64,000 nt of DNA, from positions 186,001-250,000 of the forward strand of contig NZ_WIAY01000004.1 of assembly GCF_009467805.1 (NCBI RefSeq), given 5' to 3'. The notes under the pieces were generated by a model, which ran no database searches, had not been told where the DNA came from, and saw only the letters and a list, made by a program, of their open reading frames with translations. Position numbers and translations under genes: made by a program. Origin of the DNA: Stenotrophomonas nematodicola. GTDB lineage: Bacteria > Pseudomonadota > Gammaproteobacteria > Xanthomonadales > Xanthomonadaceae. Below, in pieces: positions 48,967 through 58,420 of the stretch (its first letter is position 1; every line of letters begins with the position of its first letter).

Positions 48967-50483
48967 GGTTCCCATCCGTTGAACGAGGTGAAGGCCGGCA
49001 CCGGGCTCAGGGTGTCCAGGCAGCTGGCGTCGAGTGCCTTGGCATCAGCGCTGTCCACGAACTGGCCGAGCAGGCGTGGCATGCAGCCGGCGTTGATGGT
49101 GCCGTGGCCCTGGCCCTTGGCGAGCAGGTGACGGCCGTTGGGCAGTTGCTTGAGCACCTGCTCGGCGTAGCGCGGCGGCGTGACCGGATCGAACTGGCCC
49201 GACAGCAGCAGCACCGGCAGCGACGAGGCGAACGGCGCTGTGAAGTCCTTCGGGCGGGTGCCCACGTTCCACACCGGGCAGGCCGCGAAGAACATCCGCG
49301 ACACCTCCGGGCCCAGCAGGCGATCGGCAGCCGCCGGTTCCTGGTAGCGGTCGGCGTCTTCGGCACAGATCACCGACCACTGCATGCCGCGGTTCATCTG
49401 CACGCCGAGGCTGCGCCCGGCCAGCCGGCTGAGCGACATCAGCGGCGCGTAGCGGCCATGCCCCGCCTCGTCCAGCACCACCGGCAGCAGCGATGACAGC
49501 TCGGGCATGTACGAGAAGGCGAAAGCCAGGCCGGTGACGGTGTCGGCGGTCAGCACGTCGGTCTTGACCTCGGCAGTGCCCGGATCGCGGTACTCCACCT
49601 CGACCGGCGCCTTGGCGAGGGTGGTCATCACGTTGCGCAGCTGGGTCCGGGTATCCACCGGGAAACGCCTGGCGCAGGCAGCGTCCTTGCGGCACTGGGC
49701 CGACTGCAGCGCGATGGCATCTTCGAAGGTATTGGCGAAGTCCCCGCCGACCACCAGGTCGTTGGGCGCCACGCCGTCGATCACCACGGTGCGGGTGTGC
49801 TGCGGGTAGCGCGCGGCGTAATGCTGCGCGACGCGGGTGCCGTAGGAACCACCGACCAGGTTGACCTTGTCCACGCCCAGCGCGGCGCGCACGGCGTCGA
49901 GATCGCCGATGGCCTCGGTGGTGGTGTAGAAGCGCGTGTCGGCACGGTCCTTCAGTGATGCGGCACAGCGCTGCGCGTAGTCGGCGATCAGGGCCGGCGT
50001 GGGCGCTGCCGTTTCGTCCAGCGGCAGCTCCTTGCCGTCCGCGCCCAGGCACGTCAGCGGGTTGGACTTGCCCGTGCCGCGCTGGTCGATCAGGAAGATG
50101 TCACGCTGCTTGCGTACCTCGCGCAGGGCCTGGTTGATCGGTGCGGCCACTTCGGTGGCGGCCTGGCCGGGGCCACCGGCGAGGAAGAACACCGGATCGG
50201 TCTTGCCGGCGCCCTGGTTGGCCACTTCCAGCCAGGCGATGTGCACGCCGATCCTGCGGCCGTCCGGTGCCGCCGGATTCTCCGGCACCTGCAACGTCGC
50301 GCACTGGGCTTCGACATTGGCACTGGCCTGCGCGCTGGTCAGCGTGCAGGGCTTGAACGCCAGCGTGCCGTAAGTACGGCTGGCGCCGGTGCCGCCCGAC
50401 GCGCTTTCCGGTGCGGGCGCATTGCAGCCGGCGCACAAGGCCACGGCCAGCGCCCCGGCCAGCCTCAACTGTTTCCTGGACAT
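48963..50483 (-). CDS. Alpha/beta hydrolase lipoprotein, tripeptidyl-aminopeptidase-like
   Basis: A 506-residue exported hydrolase. The signal LRLAGALAVALCAGC ends in a lipobox-like CAGC. The catalytic domain has FFLAGGPGQAAT, DQRGTGKSNPL, the nucleophile elbow VGGSYGTRVA, and a TAP-like C-terminal end with SGQFDPVTPPRYAEQ (Asp) and KGQGHGTIN (His). These are proline-iminopeptidase/TAP features. ATG 50483 follows AAGGAAG. It is the first gene of a three-gene operon with natA and natB, all coupled by stop/start overlaps. Confidence 0.87.
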
Positions 50484-50550
50484 CTTCCTTGCTTCCCCTT
50501 GTTGAAAGTCATGCCACCACGACGAACCCGCGCGGCGGATGTGACCCAAC

Positions 50551-51756
50551 TTACACGGACGCCGCGCCGGCGGCGACGGCCACAGGGCATGCCTCCCCGT
50601 CGGCCCGGGCGCCAACGGCCCGGTCGCGGCCCTCGGCCTTGGCCTGGTAGAGCGCGGCGTCGGCGGCAGCCAGCAGCCCGGCCAGATCGCCCTGGCCGGG
50701 GTCGGCCGCCACCCCGATGCTGGCGGTGACCGGCACTGCCGTGCTGCCCACCGAGGCGGGCGCCGCCTGCAGCCGGTCGCGCAGGCGATTGGCCCACGCC
50801 AGCGCCTGCTGGGGGGTGGCATCGGGCAGCAGCAGCACGAACTCCTCGCCGCCGTAACGTCCCAGCAGATGCGGTCGGTCTGCCACGGCGGTGGCCAGCA
50901 CACCGGCGACGTTGCGCAGGACCCGGTCGCCGGCCAGATGGCCCCAGCGGTCATTGACCTGTTTGAAGTGGTCCACATCCAGCAGCAGCAACGCCAGCGG
51001 CCGCTGCTGCTGCCGGCATGCCGCCTGCAGCGCGCTGCCATCGGCCAGCACCGCGCTGCGGTTGAGCAGACCGGTCAGCCCGTCGGTGCGCGCCAGCCGG
51101 CGCAGATCGACCAGCATCCGCTCGACCAGCAGCAGGACCAGCGCGAAACAGCGGGCCAACTCCAGCATCACGCCCGCGATGTAGGTCAGGAACATCGGCG
51201 AGCCGGTGCGCAGGATGTCCTCGCCCGCGTCGGGCGCCACCGGCAGGAACAGCCGGACCAGATACACCGCTCCTTCGGTGGCGAACACGGCCGCAGCCAG
51301 GCGGCAACTGGTGCGCTGGGCGTCGGGCGCGCGGCGCAGCAGCAGCCAGGCCATCCAGCCGTTGAGGAGCACGGCGAACAGGCTGAACACGTCCAGCCGG
51401 ATGGCCAGGCTGGGGAACGGGATGAGGAAAACGGCGATGCCGGCCATGAACAGGGCGGCCAGGGCCAGCGGCTGCCAGAGCGGCAACCGGTAGTCGAGAT
51501 GGCGGGCCACGCCGCACAGCATCAGCACGCCGGAAGCGGCGATGGTCGCGTTGCCGAGCAGGATCGCCGGCACCTGTGGCAGTTGGGCGCGCAGCCCCAA
51601 CAAGGTAACGCTCACGGCCAGCAGCCACAGGCTCAGCGTCCACAGACGCAGCACCGGCTGGCCGCGCAGCACCACCAGCATCAGCGAAAACCCGATCGCG
51701 ATGCCCACGCACAGCAGGTACCCGATGATGGCGACGGTAGGGAAATCCAGGGACAT
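50551..51756 (-). CDS. Membrane-bound GGDEF diguanylate cyclase
   Basis: A 401-residue protein with about seven N-terminal membrane helices (IIGYLLCVGIAIGFSLMLVVL to LARCFALVLLLVERMLV) and a cytoplasmic GGDEF domain. DGLTGLLNRSA, DVDHFKQVNDRWGHLAGD and the active-site GRYGGEEFVLLL are intact, so cyclic di-GMP synthesis is expected. The inhibitory I-site position reads RPHL instead of RxxD, so product feedback may be lost. No PAS or known sensor domain is recognised. Confidence 0.9.
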   Translation of the reverse strand: MSLDFPTVAIIGYLLCVGIAIGFSLMLVVLRGQPVLRLWTLSLWLLAVSVTLLGLRAQLPQVPAILLGNATIAASGVLMLCGVARHLDYRLPLWQPLALAALFMAGIAVFLIPFPSLAIRLDVFSLFAVLLNGWMAWLLLRRAPDAQRTSCRLAAAVFATEGAVYLVRLFLPVAPDAGEDILRTGSPMFLTYIAGVMLELARCFALVLLLVERMLVDLRRLARTDGLTGLLNRSAVLADGSALQAACRQQQRPLALLLLDVDHFKQVNDRWGHLAGDRVLRNVAGVLATAVADRPHLLGRYGGEEFVLLLPDATPQQALAWANRLRDRLQAAPASVGSTAVPVTASIGVAADPGQGDLAGLLAAADAALYQAKAEGRDRAVGARADGEACPVAVAAGAASV

Positions 51757-51815
51757 GCAGCCTCGCGCGCCAGAGCGGCGCGCGCATCTTAGCGTGAACC
51801 CGCTCGGACCCGGTG

Positions 51816-52565
51816 TTACTTGCTGCTGACGTACTTCTCGCGGCGTACCTGCGGGGTCGGCAGGCCGGCTTCCTTCAATGCCTCGAAAGTGGCATCAACC
51901 ATGTCCGGGTTGCCGCACAGGTAGGCGATGTCGGTGGCCGGGTTGGGCGCGAACTCGGCCAGGTGCTGCTGGACATAGCCGTGGCGGACGTCCGGGTGCG
52001 GATGCTCCGGCAGCTCGCGCGACAGGCACGGCACGTAGCGGAAGCCGGGGTGCGCGGCGGCAAACGCGTAGAAGTCGTCGCTGTAGAGCAGCTCGGTCGG
52101 GGTCCGCGCGCCCTGCAGCAGCACCACCTCCACGCTGCGCTCGCGCATGGCGGTGGCCAGCAGGGGCAGCATCGAGCGGTACGGGGTGACCCCGGTGCCG
52201 GTGGCGATCAGCAGGTAGCGGGCGTTGTGGTCACCCGGCATCAGGCAGAACCGCCCGAACGGACCGCTGGCGGTGACATGGCCGCCGATGTCCAGGCCCT
52301 CGAAGAGGGCCGTGGCGGCCCCGCCGGGGACGAAACTGACGGCGATGTCGACCGCATCGCCGGCGCCCAGGGCATGGTCGTGGATGGTCGCCAGCGAATA
52401 GCTGCGCTTGGTGGCGGTGCCATCGGCGTACTCGAAGTGGACCTGGATGAACTGGCCGGGCTGGAAATCCAGCGGCTGGCCGTCATCACGCAGGAACTGG
52501 TAGTGGCCGACGGTGGGCGCCAGCATCCGCCGGTCGACCAATTTGAGAGGAAATTGAACAGGCAC
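51816..52565 (-). CDS. fpr: Ferredoxin--NADP+ reductase
   Basis: A 249-residue flavoprotein. The FAD segment is KRSYSLATIHDH, the next FAD/phosphate loop is GHVTASGPFGRFCL, and the NADP motif is LLIATGTGVTPYRSML, followed by YLCGNPDMVD. The C-terminal REKYVSSK is typical of proteobacterial Fpr. It balances NADPH and reduced ferredoxin or flavodoxin, often in oxidative stress. It is divergent from the ABC exporter at 52667. Confidence 0.93.
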   Translation of the reverse strand: MPVQFPLKLVDRRMLAPTVGHYQFLRDDGQPLDFQPGQFIQVHFEYADGTATKRSYSLATIHDHALGAGDAVDIAVSFVPGGAATALFEGLDIGGHVTASGPFGRFCLMPGDHNARYLLIATGTGVTPYRSMLPLLATAMRERSVEVVLLQGARTPTELLYSDDFYAFAAAHPGFRYVPCLSRELPEHPHPDVRHGYVQQHLAEFAPNPATDIAYLCGNPDMVDATFEALKEAGLPTPQVRREKYVSSK

Positions 52566-52609
52566 GTGTTCGGGACAGTGTGTAGCCGGGGCAAGCCCTC
52601 GGGGCCTTC

Positions 52610-52615
52610 TATAAT
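52610..52615 (+). promoter_or_regulatory. Candidate -10 box of the YadG/YadH-type operon
   Basis: A perfect TATAAT (52610-52615) lies 51 bases before the TTG start of the ATPase gene. No good -35 is seen at 16-18 bases upstream. Confidence 0.4.
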
Positions 52616-52666
52616 AGCCGCTCCCCGCCCCTATCCAGCGCCGCCCCTGGGCGCGAAGGCAAGAGC

Positions 52667-53626
52667 TTGGCTTCCCAGAACACTCCCGCGTCCCCGACCG
52701 CCCCCGCCCTGCGGGTGCGCGACCTCCGCAAAACGTACGACAACGGCACCCAGGCGCTGAAAGGCGTTTCGCTGGACGTCGCCCCGGGCGACTTCTTCGC
52801 GCTGCTGGGCCCCAACGGCGCCGGCAAATCGACCCTGATCGGCATCATCAGCTCGCTGGTGAACCTCAGCGAAGGCCAGGTCGAGGTGTTCGGCAGCGAT
52901 CTGGTGCGCGCGCGCAGCGCCACCATGCGGCTGATCGGCCTGGTTCCCCAGGAGATCAACTTCAACCTGTTCGAGAAGCCCTTCGACATCCTGGTGAACT
53001 ACGCCGGTTTCTACGGCGTGGCCCGTGCCGAGGCCGAGAAGATGGCCGAGGAAGAGCTCAAGCGTGCCCACCTGTGGGAGAAGGCGCAGGTAATGAGCCG
53101 TACGCTGTCCGGCGGCATGAAGCGCCGGCTGATGATCGCCCGCGCGATGATGACGCGCCCGCGCCTGCTGATCCTGGATGAGCCGACCGCCGGCGTGGAC
53201 ATCGAGATCCGCCGCGACATGTGGCGTGTGCTCAAGGAGATCAATGCCGCCGGCACCACCATCATCCTCACCACGCACTACCTGGAAGAAGCCGAGCACC
53301 TGTGCCGCAACCTGGCCATCATCAACCACGGCCGGATCGTCACCCAGGGCCCGATGCGCGAGCTGCTCGCCAAGCTGGACGTGGAGGGCTTCCTGTTCGA
53401 TATCGACGGCACGCTGCCCGCGCAGCTTCCGGTGATCGAGGGCGCCACCCTGATCGCCACCGACGGCCACACGCTGGACGTGGACATGCCGCGCGCGATG
53501 GACCTGAACCGGGTGTTTGAAGCGTTGAACGCCGCCGGTATCCGGGTGCGCTCGATGCGGACCAAGAGCAACCGCCTGGAGGAGCTGTTCGTGCGCCTCA
53601 CCGGCAACCAGGAGAACGCAGCATGA
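52667..53626 (+). CDS. yadG: ABC exporter ATP-binding protein, YadG-like
   Basis: A 319-residue ABC-2 exporter ATPase. Walker A is GPNGAGKSTL, the signature is LSGGMKRRLMIARAM, and Walker B is LLILDEPTAGVD with TTHYLEEAEHLC. Start is TTG at 52667 (MASQNTPASP), the first in-frame start after the promoter-like TATAAT; AAGGCAAG precedes it. It overlaps its permease gene by four bases. The substrate is unknown; YadGH-type pairs resemble drug or polysaccharide exporters. Confidence 0.92.
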   Translation: MASQNTPASPTAPALRVRDLRKTYDNGTQALKGVSLDVAPGDFFALLGPNGAGKSTLIGIISSLVNLSEGQVEVFGSDLVRARSATMRLIGLVPQEINFNLFEKPFDILVNYAGFYGVARAEAEKMAEEELKRAHLWEKAQVMSRTLSGGMKRRLMIARAMMTRPRLLILDEPTAGVDIEIRRDMWRVLKEINAAGTTIILTTHYLEEAEHLCRNLAIINHGRIVTQGPMRELLAKLDVEGFLFDIDGTLPAQLPVIEGATLIATDGHTLDVDMPRAMDLNRVFEALNAAGIRVRSMRTKSNRLEELFVRLTGNQENAA

Positions 53627-54423
53627 GCAGCACCCCCACGCCCGTCCTGACCGACGGCCAGCGCAACCGCATCGCGCTGATGACCATCGTGCGCCGCGAA
53701 GTGGCGCGCATCCTGCGCATCTGGGGCCAGACCCTGGTGCCGCCGGCGATCACCATGACCCTGTACTTCCTGATCTTCGGCGGCCTGATCGGCTCGCGCG
53801 TGGGCGAGATGGGCGGCTACAGCTACATGCAGTTCATCGTGCCGGGCCTGGTGATGATGAGCGTGATCCAGAACAGCTACGGCAACATCAGCTCCTCATT
53901 CTTCGGTGCCAAGTTCGGCCGCCACGTGGAAGAACTGCTGGTCAGCCCGATGCCGAACTGGGTGATCCTGTGGGGCTACGTGTCCGGTGCGGTCCTGCGC
54001 GGCCTGATGGTCGGCATCATCGTGCTGATCATCGCCATGTTCTTCACCCCGGTGCGCATCCCGCATCCGCTGGTGACGCTGACCACCGTGCTGCTGGGTG
54101 CGACGATCTTCTCGCTGGCCGGCTTCATCAATGCCGTGTACGCCAAGAAGTTCGACGACGTGGCGATCGTGCCGACCTTCATCCTGACCCCGCTGACCTA
54201 CCTGGGCGGCGTGTTCTACTCGGTGAAGCTGCTGCCGACGTGGGCCGAGGCGGCCACCCATGCCAACCCGATCTTCTACATGGTCAACGCCTTCCGCTAT
54301 GGCCTGCTGGGCACCAGCGACGTACCGCTGTGGGTGGCCTACGCGCTGATGATCGGCTTCGTGGTGGTCCTGACCGCCCTGGCGCTGTGGCTGCTGCGTC
54401 GTGGCGTCGGCATGCGCAGTTGA
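53623..54423 (+). CDS. yadH: ABC-2 type permease, YadH-like
   Basis: A 266-residue membrane protein with six predicted helices. The N-terminal TIVRREVARILRIWGQTLVPP is followed by ITMTLYFLIFGGLIG, FIVPGLVMMSVIQNSYGN, and LTPLTYLGGVFYSVKLLP. The last two are hallmarks of ABC-2 permeases of the YadH/NodJ group. Coupled by ATGA to the ATPase gene. Confidence 0.92.
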   Translation: MSSTPTPVLTDGQRNRIALMTIVRREVARILRIWGQTLVPPAITMTLYFLIFGGLIGSRVGEMGGYSYMQFIVPGLVMMSVIQNSYGNISSSFFGAKFGRHVEELLVSPMPNWVILWGYVSGAVLRGLMVGIIVLIIAMFFTPVRIPHPLVTLTTVLLGATIFSLAGFINAVYAKKFDDVAIVPTFILTPLTYLGGVFYSVKLLPTWAEAATHANPIFYMVNAFRYGLLGTSDVPLWVAYALMIGFVVVLTALALWLLRRGVGMRS

Positions 54424-54472
54424 GTAGCGCCGGCCGCTGGCCGGCTCCCCAAAAGAACAAGGAACAGTGACG

Positions 54473-55411
54473 ATGCGCATTCTGGTGTTGGGCGCCGGTG
54501 GTACCGGCGGTTACTTCGGGGGCCGGCTGGCCCAGGCCGGGGTGGACGTGACCTTCCTGGTGCGCCCGGCGCGCGCGGCGCAGTTGGACCGCGACGGCCT
54601 GGTGATCCGCAGCCCGCTCGGCGATGCGGCGTTCCCGGTGCGGCACGTCACTGCCGAGGCGCTGCCCGCGCTGGCTGCGGCGCAGCCGTTCGATCTGGTG
54701 CTGCTCAGCTGCAAGGCCTACGACCTGGACAGTTCGATCGAGGCGATTGCACCGGCGATGTCCTCGCGTACCACGGTGCTGCCGATCCTCAACGGACTGC
54801 GCCACTACGCCGCGCTGGATGCCCGCTTCGGGCGCGATGCGGTGCTGGGCGGGCTGTGCTTCATCAGCGCGACCAAGGCCGCCGATGGGGCGGTCCTGCA
54901 CCTGGCACCCCCGGCCAAGCTCACGTTCGGCGAGCGCGACGGCACCGGCAGCAGCGCGCGCGTGCTCGCCCTCGCGGCCGCCTGCGTGCAGGCCAACGTG
55001 GATCACGTGGCCAGTGATGCCATCGGTCAGGAGCAGTGGATCAAGTACACGTTCCTGACCACGTTGGCGGCGTCCACCTGCCTGATGCGCGCCGATGTCG
55101 GCACGATCGTAGCCACCGATGATGGCGCCGCGATCGTGCGCGGCATGTACGACGAGTGCCTGGCCGTGGCCGACGCGGCCGGAGAGCCGATCCCGGACAA
55201 GGCCCGCGACGCAGCGCTGGGGGCCATCACCCAGGCCGGGTCGACGCTGAAGGCCTCGATGCTGCGTGATCTGGAGGCCGGCCAGCAGGTGGAGGCCGGG
55301 CAGATCGTGGGCGACATGCTCGCCCGCGCGCGCGCCGCCGGGCAGTCGGCACCGCTGCTGGCGGTGGCGTACGCGCACCTGCAGGCCTACCAGCGCCTGC
55401 GCGACGCCTGA
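54473..55411 (+). CDS. 2-dehydropantoate 2-reductase family protein
   Basis: A 312-residue NADPH enzyme of the ketopantoate reductase (PanE/ApbA) family. The cofactor loop is LGAGGTGGYFGG at the N-terminus, then LLSCKAYDLDSSI and LPILNGLRHY. The lysine-containing EQWIKYTFLTTLAASTCL fits the catalytic lysine region. ATG 54473 is preferred to GTG 54467 because AAGGAACAG sits nine bases upstream of it. In the pantothenate pathway it would make pantoate; some paralogues reduce other substrates. Confidence 0.85.
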   Translation: MRILVLGAGGTGGYFGGRLAQAGVDVTFLVRPARAAQLDRDGLVIRSPLGDAAFPVRHVTAEALPALAAAQPFDLVLLSCKAYDLDSSIEAIAPAMSSRTTVLPILNGLRHYAALDARFGRDAVLGGLCFISATKAADGAVLHLAPPAKLTFGERDGTGSSARVLALAAACVQANVDHVASDAIGQEQWIKYTFLTTLAASTCLMRADVGTIVATDDGAAIVRGMYDECLAVADAAGEPIPDKARDAALGAITQAGSTLKASMLRDLEAGQQVEAGQIVGDMLARARAAGQSAPLLAVAYAHLQAYQRLRDA

Positions 55412-55413
55412 GC

Positions 55414-56301
55414 ATGTACACCGCCGGGCCGGCGCGCGTGCTGGTGCTGGGCATGGGCTACAGCGGGCGGCACCTGGCCGCCCTGCTGCAGTCCAAGGGC
55501 ATCGCCTGCAGCGGCACCGTGCGCGACCCCGGCACGGCCCCCGATGACGGGCTGACGCGGTATCGGCTGGCCGACGGTGTCCCGGTCGATGAGGCGCTGC
55601 ACGCGGCAATCCGGCGCGCGGACGCGATCGTATGCAGTGTGCCGCCGGCGGATGCGGGCGACCCGGCGCTGCGCGTGCTCGCCGATGCACTGCACGACAG
55701 TCCCGCGCTGCGCTGGGTGGGCTACCTGTCCTCGACGGCGGTCTACGCCGACCGCGACGGGGACTGGGTTGACGAACACACCTGTGCCGATGCGGACAAC
55801 GACACCGCCGTCCGGCGATTGCGCGCCGAGCAGCAGTGGCGCGCGTTCGCACAGGCACGCGGCATCACCTCGGCGGTGTTCCGCCTGCCCGCCCTGTACG
55901 GCCGTGGGCGCAACGCACTGGTGCAGCTGGCACAGGGCAAGGCGCGGCACGTGGTACGGCCCGGGCTGGTATTCAACCGGCTGCATGTGGAGGATCTGGC
56001 CGGTGCGGTGCTGGCGGCGATGCAGCGGCCGCATGGCCACGCGCTGTATCTGCCCGCCGACGATGCACCGGCCCCGCCGCAGGACGTGCTCGCGCATGCC
56101 GCGCTGCTGAGTGGCCTGGCGCTGCCCGCCGCGCAGGCCTGGGATGACCCGGCCATCCCCGCCTCGCTGCGACGCTTCTATGCCAGCAATAAACGCATCG
56201 ACAGCCGCGGCACACGCGCGGCCCTTCAGTGGCGCCCCCGCTTCGCGACCTACCGCGAGGGTCTGGCCGACGCCTGGGCAAACGGCGACGGCCACCGGTA
56301 G
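55414..56301 (+). CDS. NAD(P)-dependent epimerase/SDR, YeeZ-like
   Basis: A 295-residue extended or atypical SDR. The Rossmann loop is VLGMGYSGRHLAALL rather than the usual GGTGFIG. The active-site region has YLSSTAVYADRDGDWVDE (serine/threonine and Tyr), and later VFRLPALYGRGRNALVQLA and NRLHVEDLAGAVLAAM follow the epimerase pattern. It resembles E. coli YeeZ. It starts two bases after the ketopantoate reductase-like gene, so they are co-transcribed. Substrate unknown. Confidence 0.82.
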   Translation: MYTAGPARVLVLGMGYSGRHLAALLQSKGIACSGTVRDPGTAPDDGLTRYRLADGVPVDEALHAAIRRADAIVCSVPPADAGDPALRVLADALHDSPALRWVGYLSSTAVYADRDGDWVDEHTCADADNDTAVRRLRAEQQWRAFAQARGITSAVFRLPALYGRGRNALVQLAQGKARHVVRPGLVFNRLHVEDLAGAVLAAMQRPHGHALYLPADDAPAPPQDVLAHAALLSGLALPAAQAWDDPAIPASLRRFYASNKRIDSRGTRAALQWRPRFATYREGLADAWANGDGHR

Positions 56302-56318
56302 CTCACGGCCATTGCGCC

Positions 56319-57134
56319 TCAGGCCACGTCAGGCAACCGGAAGAACGCGCGCGTGGCCGCCGTCGCATGGGCGGCCGTGGTCTCCGCCGCTTCGCCCCGA
56401 TCACGCGCCAGCTCTTCGACAATGTGCGACAGGAACATCGGCTCGTTGCGGCGGTCCTTGGGCATCGGCTTGAGCGAGCGCGGCAGCAGGTACGGCGCGT
56501 CGGTTTCGATCATCAGGCGGTTGGCCGGGATGTGCTTCACCAGCTCGCGCAGGTGGCCGCCACGACGTTCATCGCACAACCAGCCGGTGATGCCGATGTA
56601 CCAGTCCTGGTCCAGGTAGTCGAACAGTTCCTGGCGCTCGCCGGTGAAGCAGTGCACCACCGCCGCGCCCAGTCGGCCGTCGAAGTTCTTCATCTGCGCC
56701 ATGAAATCGGTGTGCGCATCGCGCTGGTGCAGAAACAGCGGCTTGCGCGCCCCATCGGCAGCGACCACGTCGGCAGCCAACTGCAACTGGCGCTCGAAGG
56801 CACGGTGCTGGGCCGGGCGCGGGGCGAAGTCACGGAAGTAATCCAGGCCGCACTCGCCCACCGCCACCACCTCGGCATGCGCATGCAGCGCGCGCATCTC
56901 CGCATCGCATTCGTCGGTGTACTCCACCGCGTGGTGCGGGTGTACGCCCGCGGTGGCATACAGGACGCCGGGATGCTGACGTGCCAGTTCCAGCGCCATC
57001 GGCGAGTGCTCGCGGCTGGCACCGGTGATCACCATCTGCACCACCCCGGCCTCGCGGGCGCGCGCCAGCACGGCGTCGCGGTCGCGGTCGAAGGAGTCGT
57101 GGGTGAGGTTGGCGCCGATATCGATCAGGTGCAT
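56319..57134 (-). CDS. tatD: TatD DNase (3'-5' exonuclease)
   Basis: A 271-residue metal-dependent hydrolase. It begins MHLIDIGANLTHDSF, like true E. coli TatD (DIGVNLTSSQF), not the HxH of YcfH. Metal-site segments ATAGVHPHHAVEYT, GECGLDYFRDF, HQRDAHTDF, VVHCFTG and ETDAPYLLPR are all present. TatD degrades single-stranded DNA and RNA and has been linked to DNA repair. Confidence 0.92.
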   Translation of the reverse strand: MHLIDIGANLTHDSFDRDRDAVLARAREAGVVQMVITGASREHSPMALELARQHPGVLYATAGVHPHHAVEYTDECDAEMRALHAHAEVVAVGECGLDYFRDFAPRPAQHRAFERQLQLAADVVAADGARKPLFLHQRDAHTDFMAQMKNFDGRLGAAVVHCFTGERQELFDYLDQDWYIGITGWLCDERRGGHLRELVKHIPANRLMIETDAPYLLPRSLKPMPKDRRNEPMFLSHIVEELARDRGEAAETTAAHATAATRAFFRLPDVA

Positions 57135-57294
57135 GGGGCTGCTGCGGGACGGGAAACCCCGTCATTGTAGCGGCTTGCCCGGCGCGCTCACGTCTGCACC
57201 AGGTCGTGGCGCTCCCCGTGGGCGGGAAGGCTAGACGATAGGCACGGCAGGCACAGCAGCGCATGGCGGCACAGAGTGGCTCGGCGGTGCGCGC

Positions 57295-58329
57295 TCAGTC
57301 GGCCGGCGCGGGTGCCAGCAGAATCTCCGCCAATTCGCGCGACAGCCCCGCCAGCCGCACCTGGCCGCCATGCGGCTGCACCGTGATGAAGGGCGCGGCA
57401 CCGCGAACGAAGCGGTCGTTGCCAGGCGTCGACGTCGGGCCAGCCGTACCCGGCAGCTGCAGATACCACACCTGCGCGCAGATGGCTTCCAGCACGGGCT
57501 CCGGTTCGGGATAGAGGCCACCGCGCCCGCTGACCTTCGCCGTGCGCAGCAGGGTCAGCAGATGGGCCAGAAGATCGCGGCGCCGCTCACCGGGCACGTC
57601 CAGGGCGTCGGCAAATGCCTCGGGCGCGGTGCTCATCGCCATCAGCGCGGCACTGGCGCGCGATGCCGGCACTACCGTGGCGTCCACGGACCGGCCCGCA
57701 TCCACCTGCGCCTGCCAGAGGGCGTCACTGGCTGCGCTCAGGTAGGGCTGCATGTCCTGCGCGAAGCGCTGCTGCCAGACGTCGAACTGGCGCTGCGCGG
57801 CGGTCCGGTCCCATTCCGGCAGCGGACAGCGCGCGGGCCGGTCATGGCGCTCCCAGTGCGTTGGCAGGCCAAGCGAGGCGCAGGCCATGCACACCATCCC
57901 ACCAGTTGCGTCCTGCACGAAACGCAGGTGGCGAGCGCTGTCGTTTCCGCAGCGGTCGGCGTCATCGAGCAGCAACTGGAATCCATCGGCCTGCCGGCAC
58001 AAGTCCAGGAGATTCCTGCGGCGGTCCAGGGTGCTGCCTGTCAGCGCGTTGGTCATGATGTAGGCGACGTCGTCGCCCAGCTGCACGCTGGGATACACCG
58101 CCTCGCGCAGCGTGCCGTCGGCCACCGCGCGCCGGATCGCGGCGTCATCGCTCAACCCCGCCGGCAAATAGCGCGCCTGGATCTGGGCACGCACCAGCAT
58201 GGCCCAGTGATTGCCATCATACGGCGCGTCCAGCGGAGCGCCGGCATCCACCGGTTCCGAGGCCATCGTCGTGAACGATGCGGCTGCACACCAGACCAGC
58301 ACCCACAGCACGCGCGCAGCACCAGACAT
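57295..58329 (-). CDS. Secreted protein of unknown function
   Basis: A 344-residue protein with a signal peptide (ARVLWVLVWCAAASFTTMA). After this the sequence is mainly helical and soluble, with a cysteine-bearing middle (LLDLCRQADGF, DDADRCGND, GGMVCMACASLG) and a Trp/Arg-rich segment (WERHDRPARCPLPEWDR). The paired cysteines suggest disulfides in the periplasm. It ends near APFITVQPHGGQVRLAGLSRE. I recognise no family. Confidence 0.65.
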   Translation of the reverse strand: MSGAARVLWVLVWCAAASFTTMASEPVDAGAPLDAPYDGNHWAMLVRAQIQARYLPAGLSDDAAIRRAVADGTLREAVYPSVQLGDDVAYIMTNALTGSTLDRRRNLLDLCRQADGFQLLLDDADRCGNDSARHLRFVQDATGGMVCMACASLGLPTHWERHDRPARCPLPEWDRTAAQRQFDVWQQRFAQDMQPYLSAASDALWQAQVDAGRSVDATVVPASRASAALMAMSTAPEAFADALDVPGERRRDLLAHLLTLLRTAKVSGRGGLYPEPEPVLEAICAQVWYLQLPGTAGPTSTPGNDRFVRGAAPFITVQPHGGQVRLAGLSRELAEILLAPAPAD

Positions 58330-58420
58330 CCAGATCTACCGTGGTTCCAGGGCGGCACAGGGAACCACGCCGGCCGCGCGCTGGCAATGCGCAGCGTTGC
58401 GGACGCCGTATCCTACGCCG

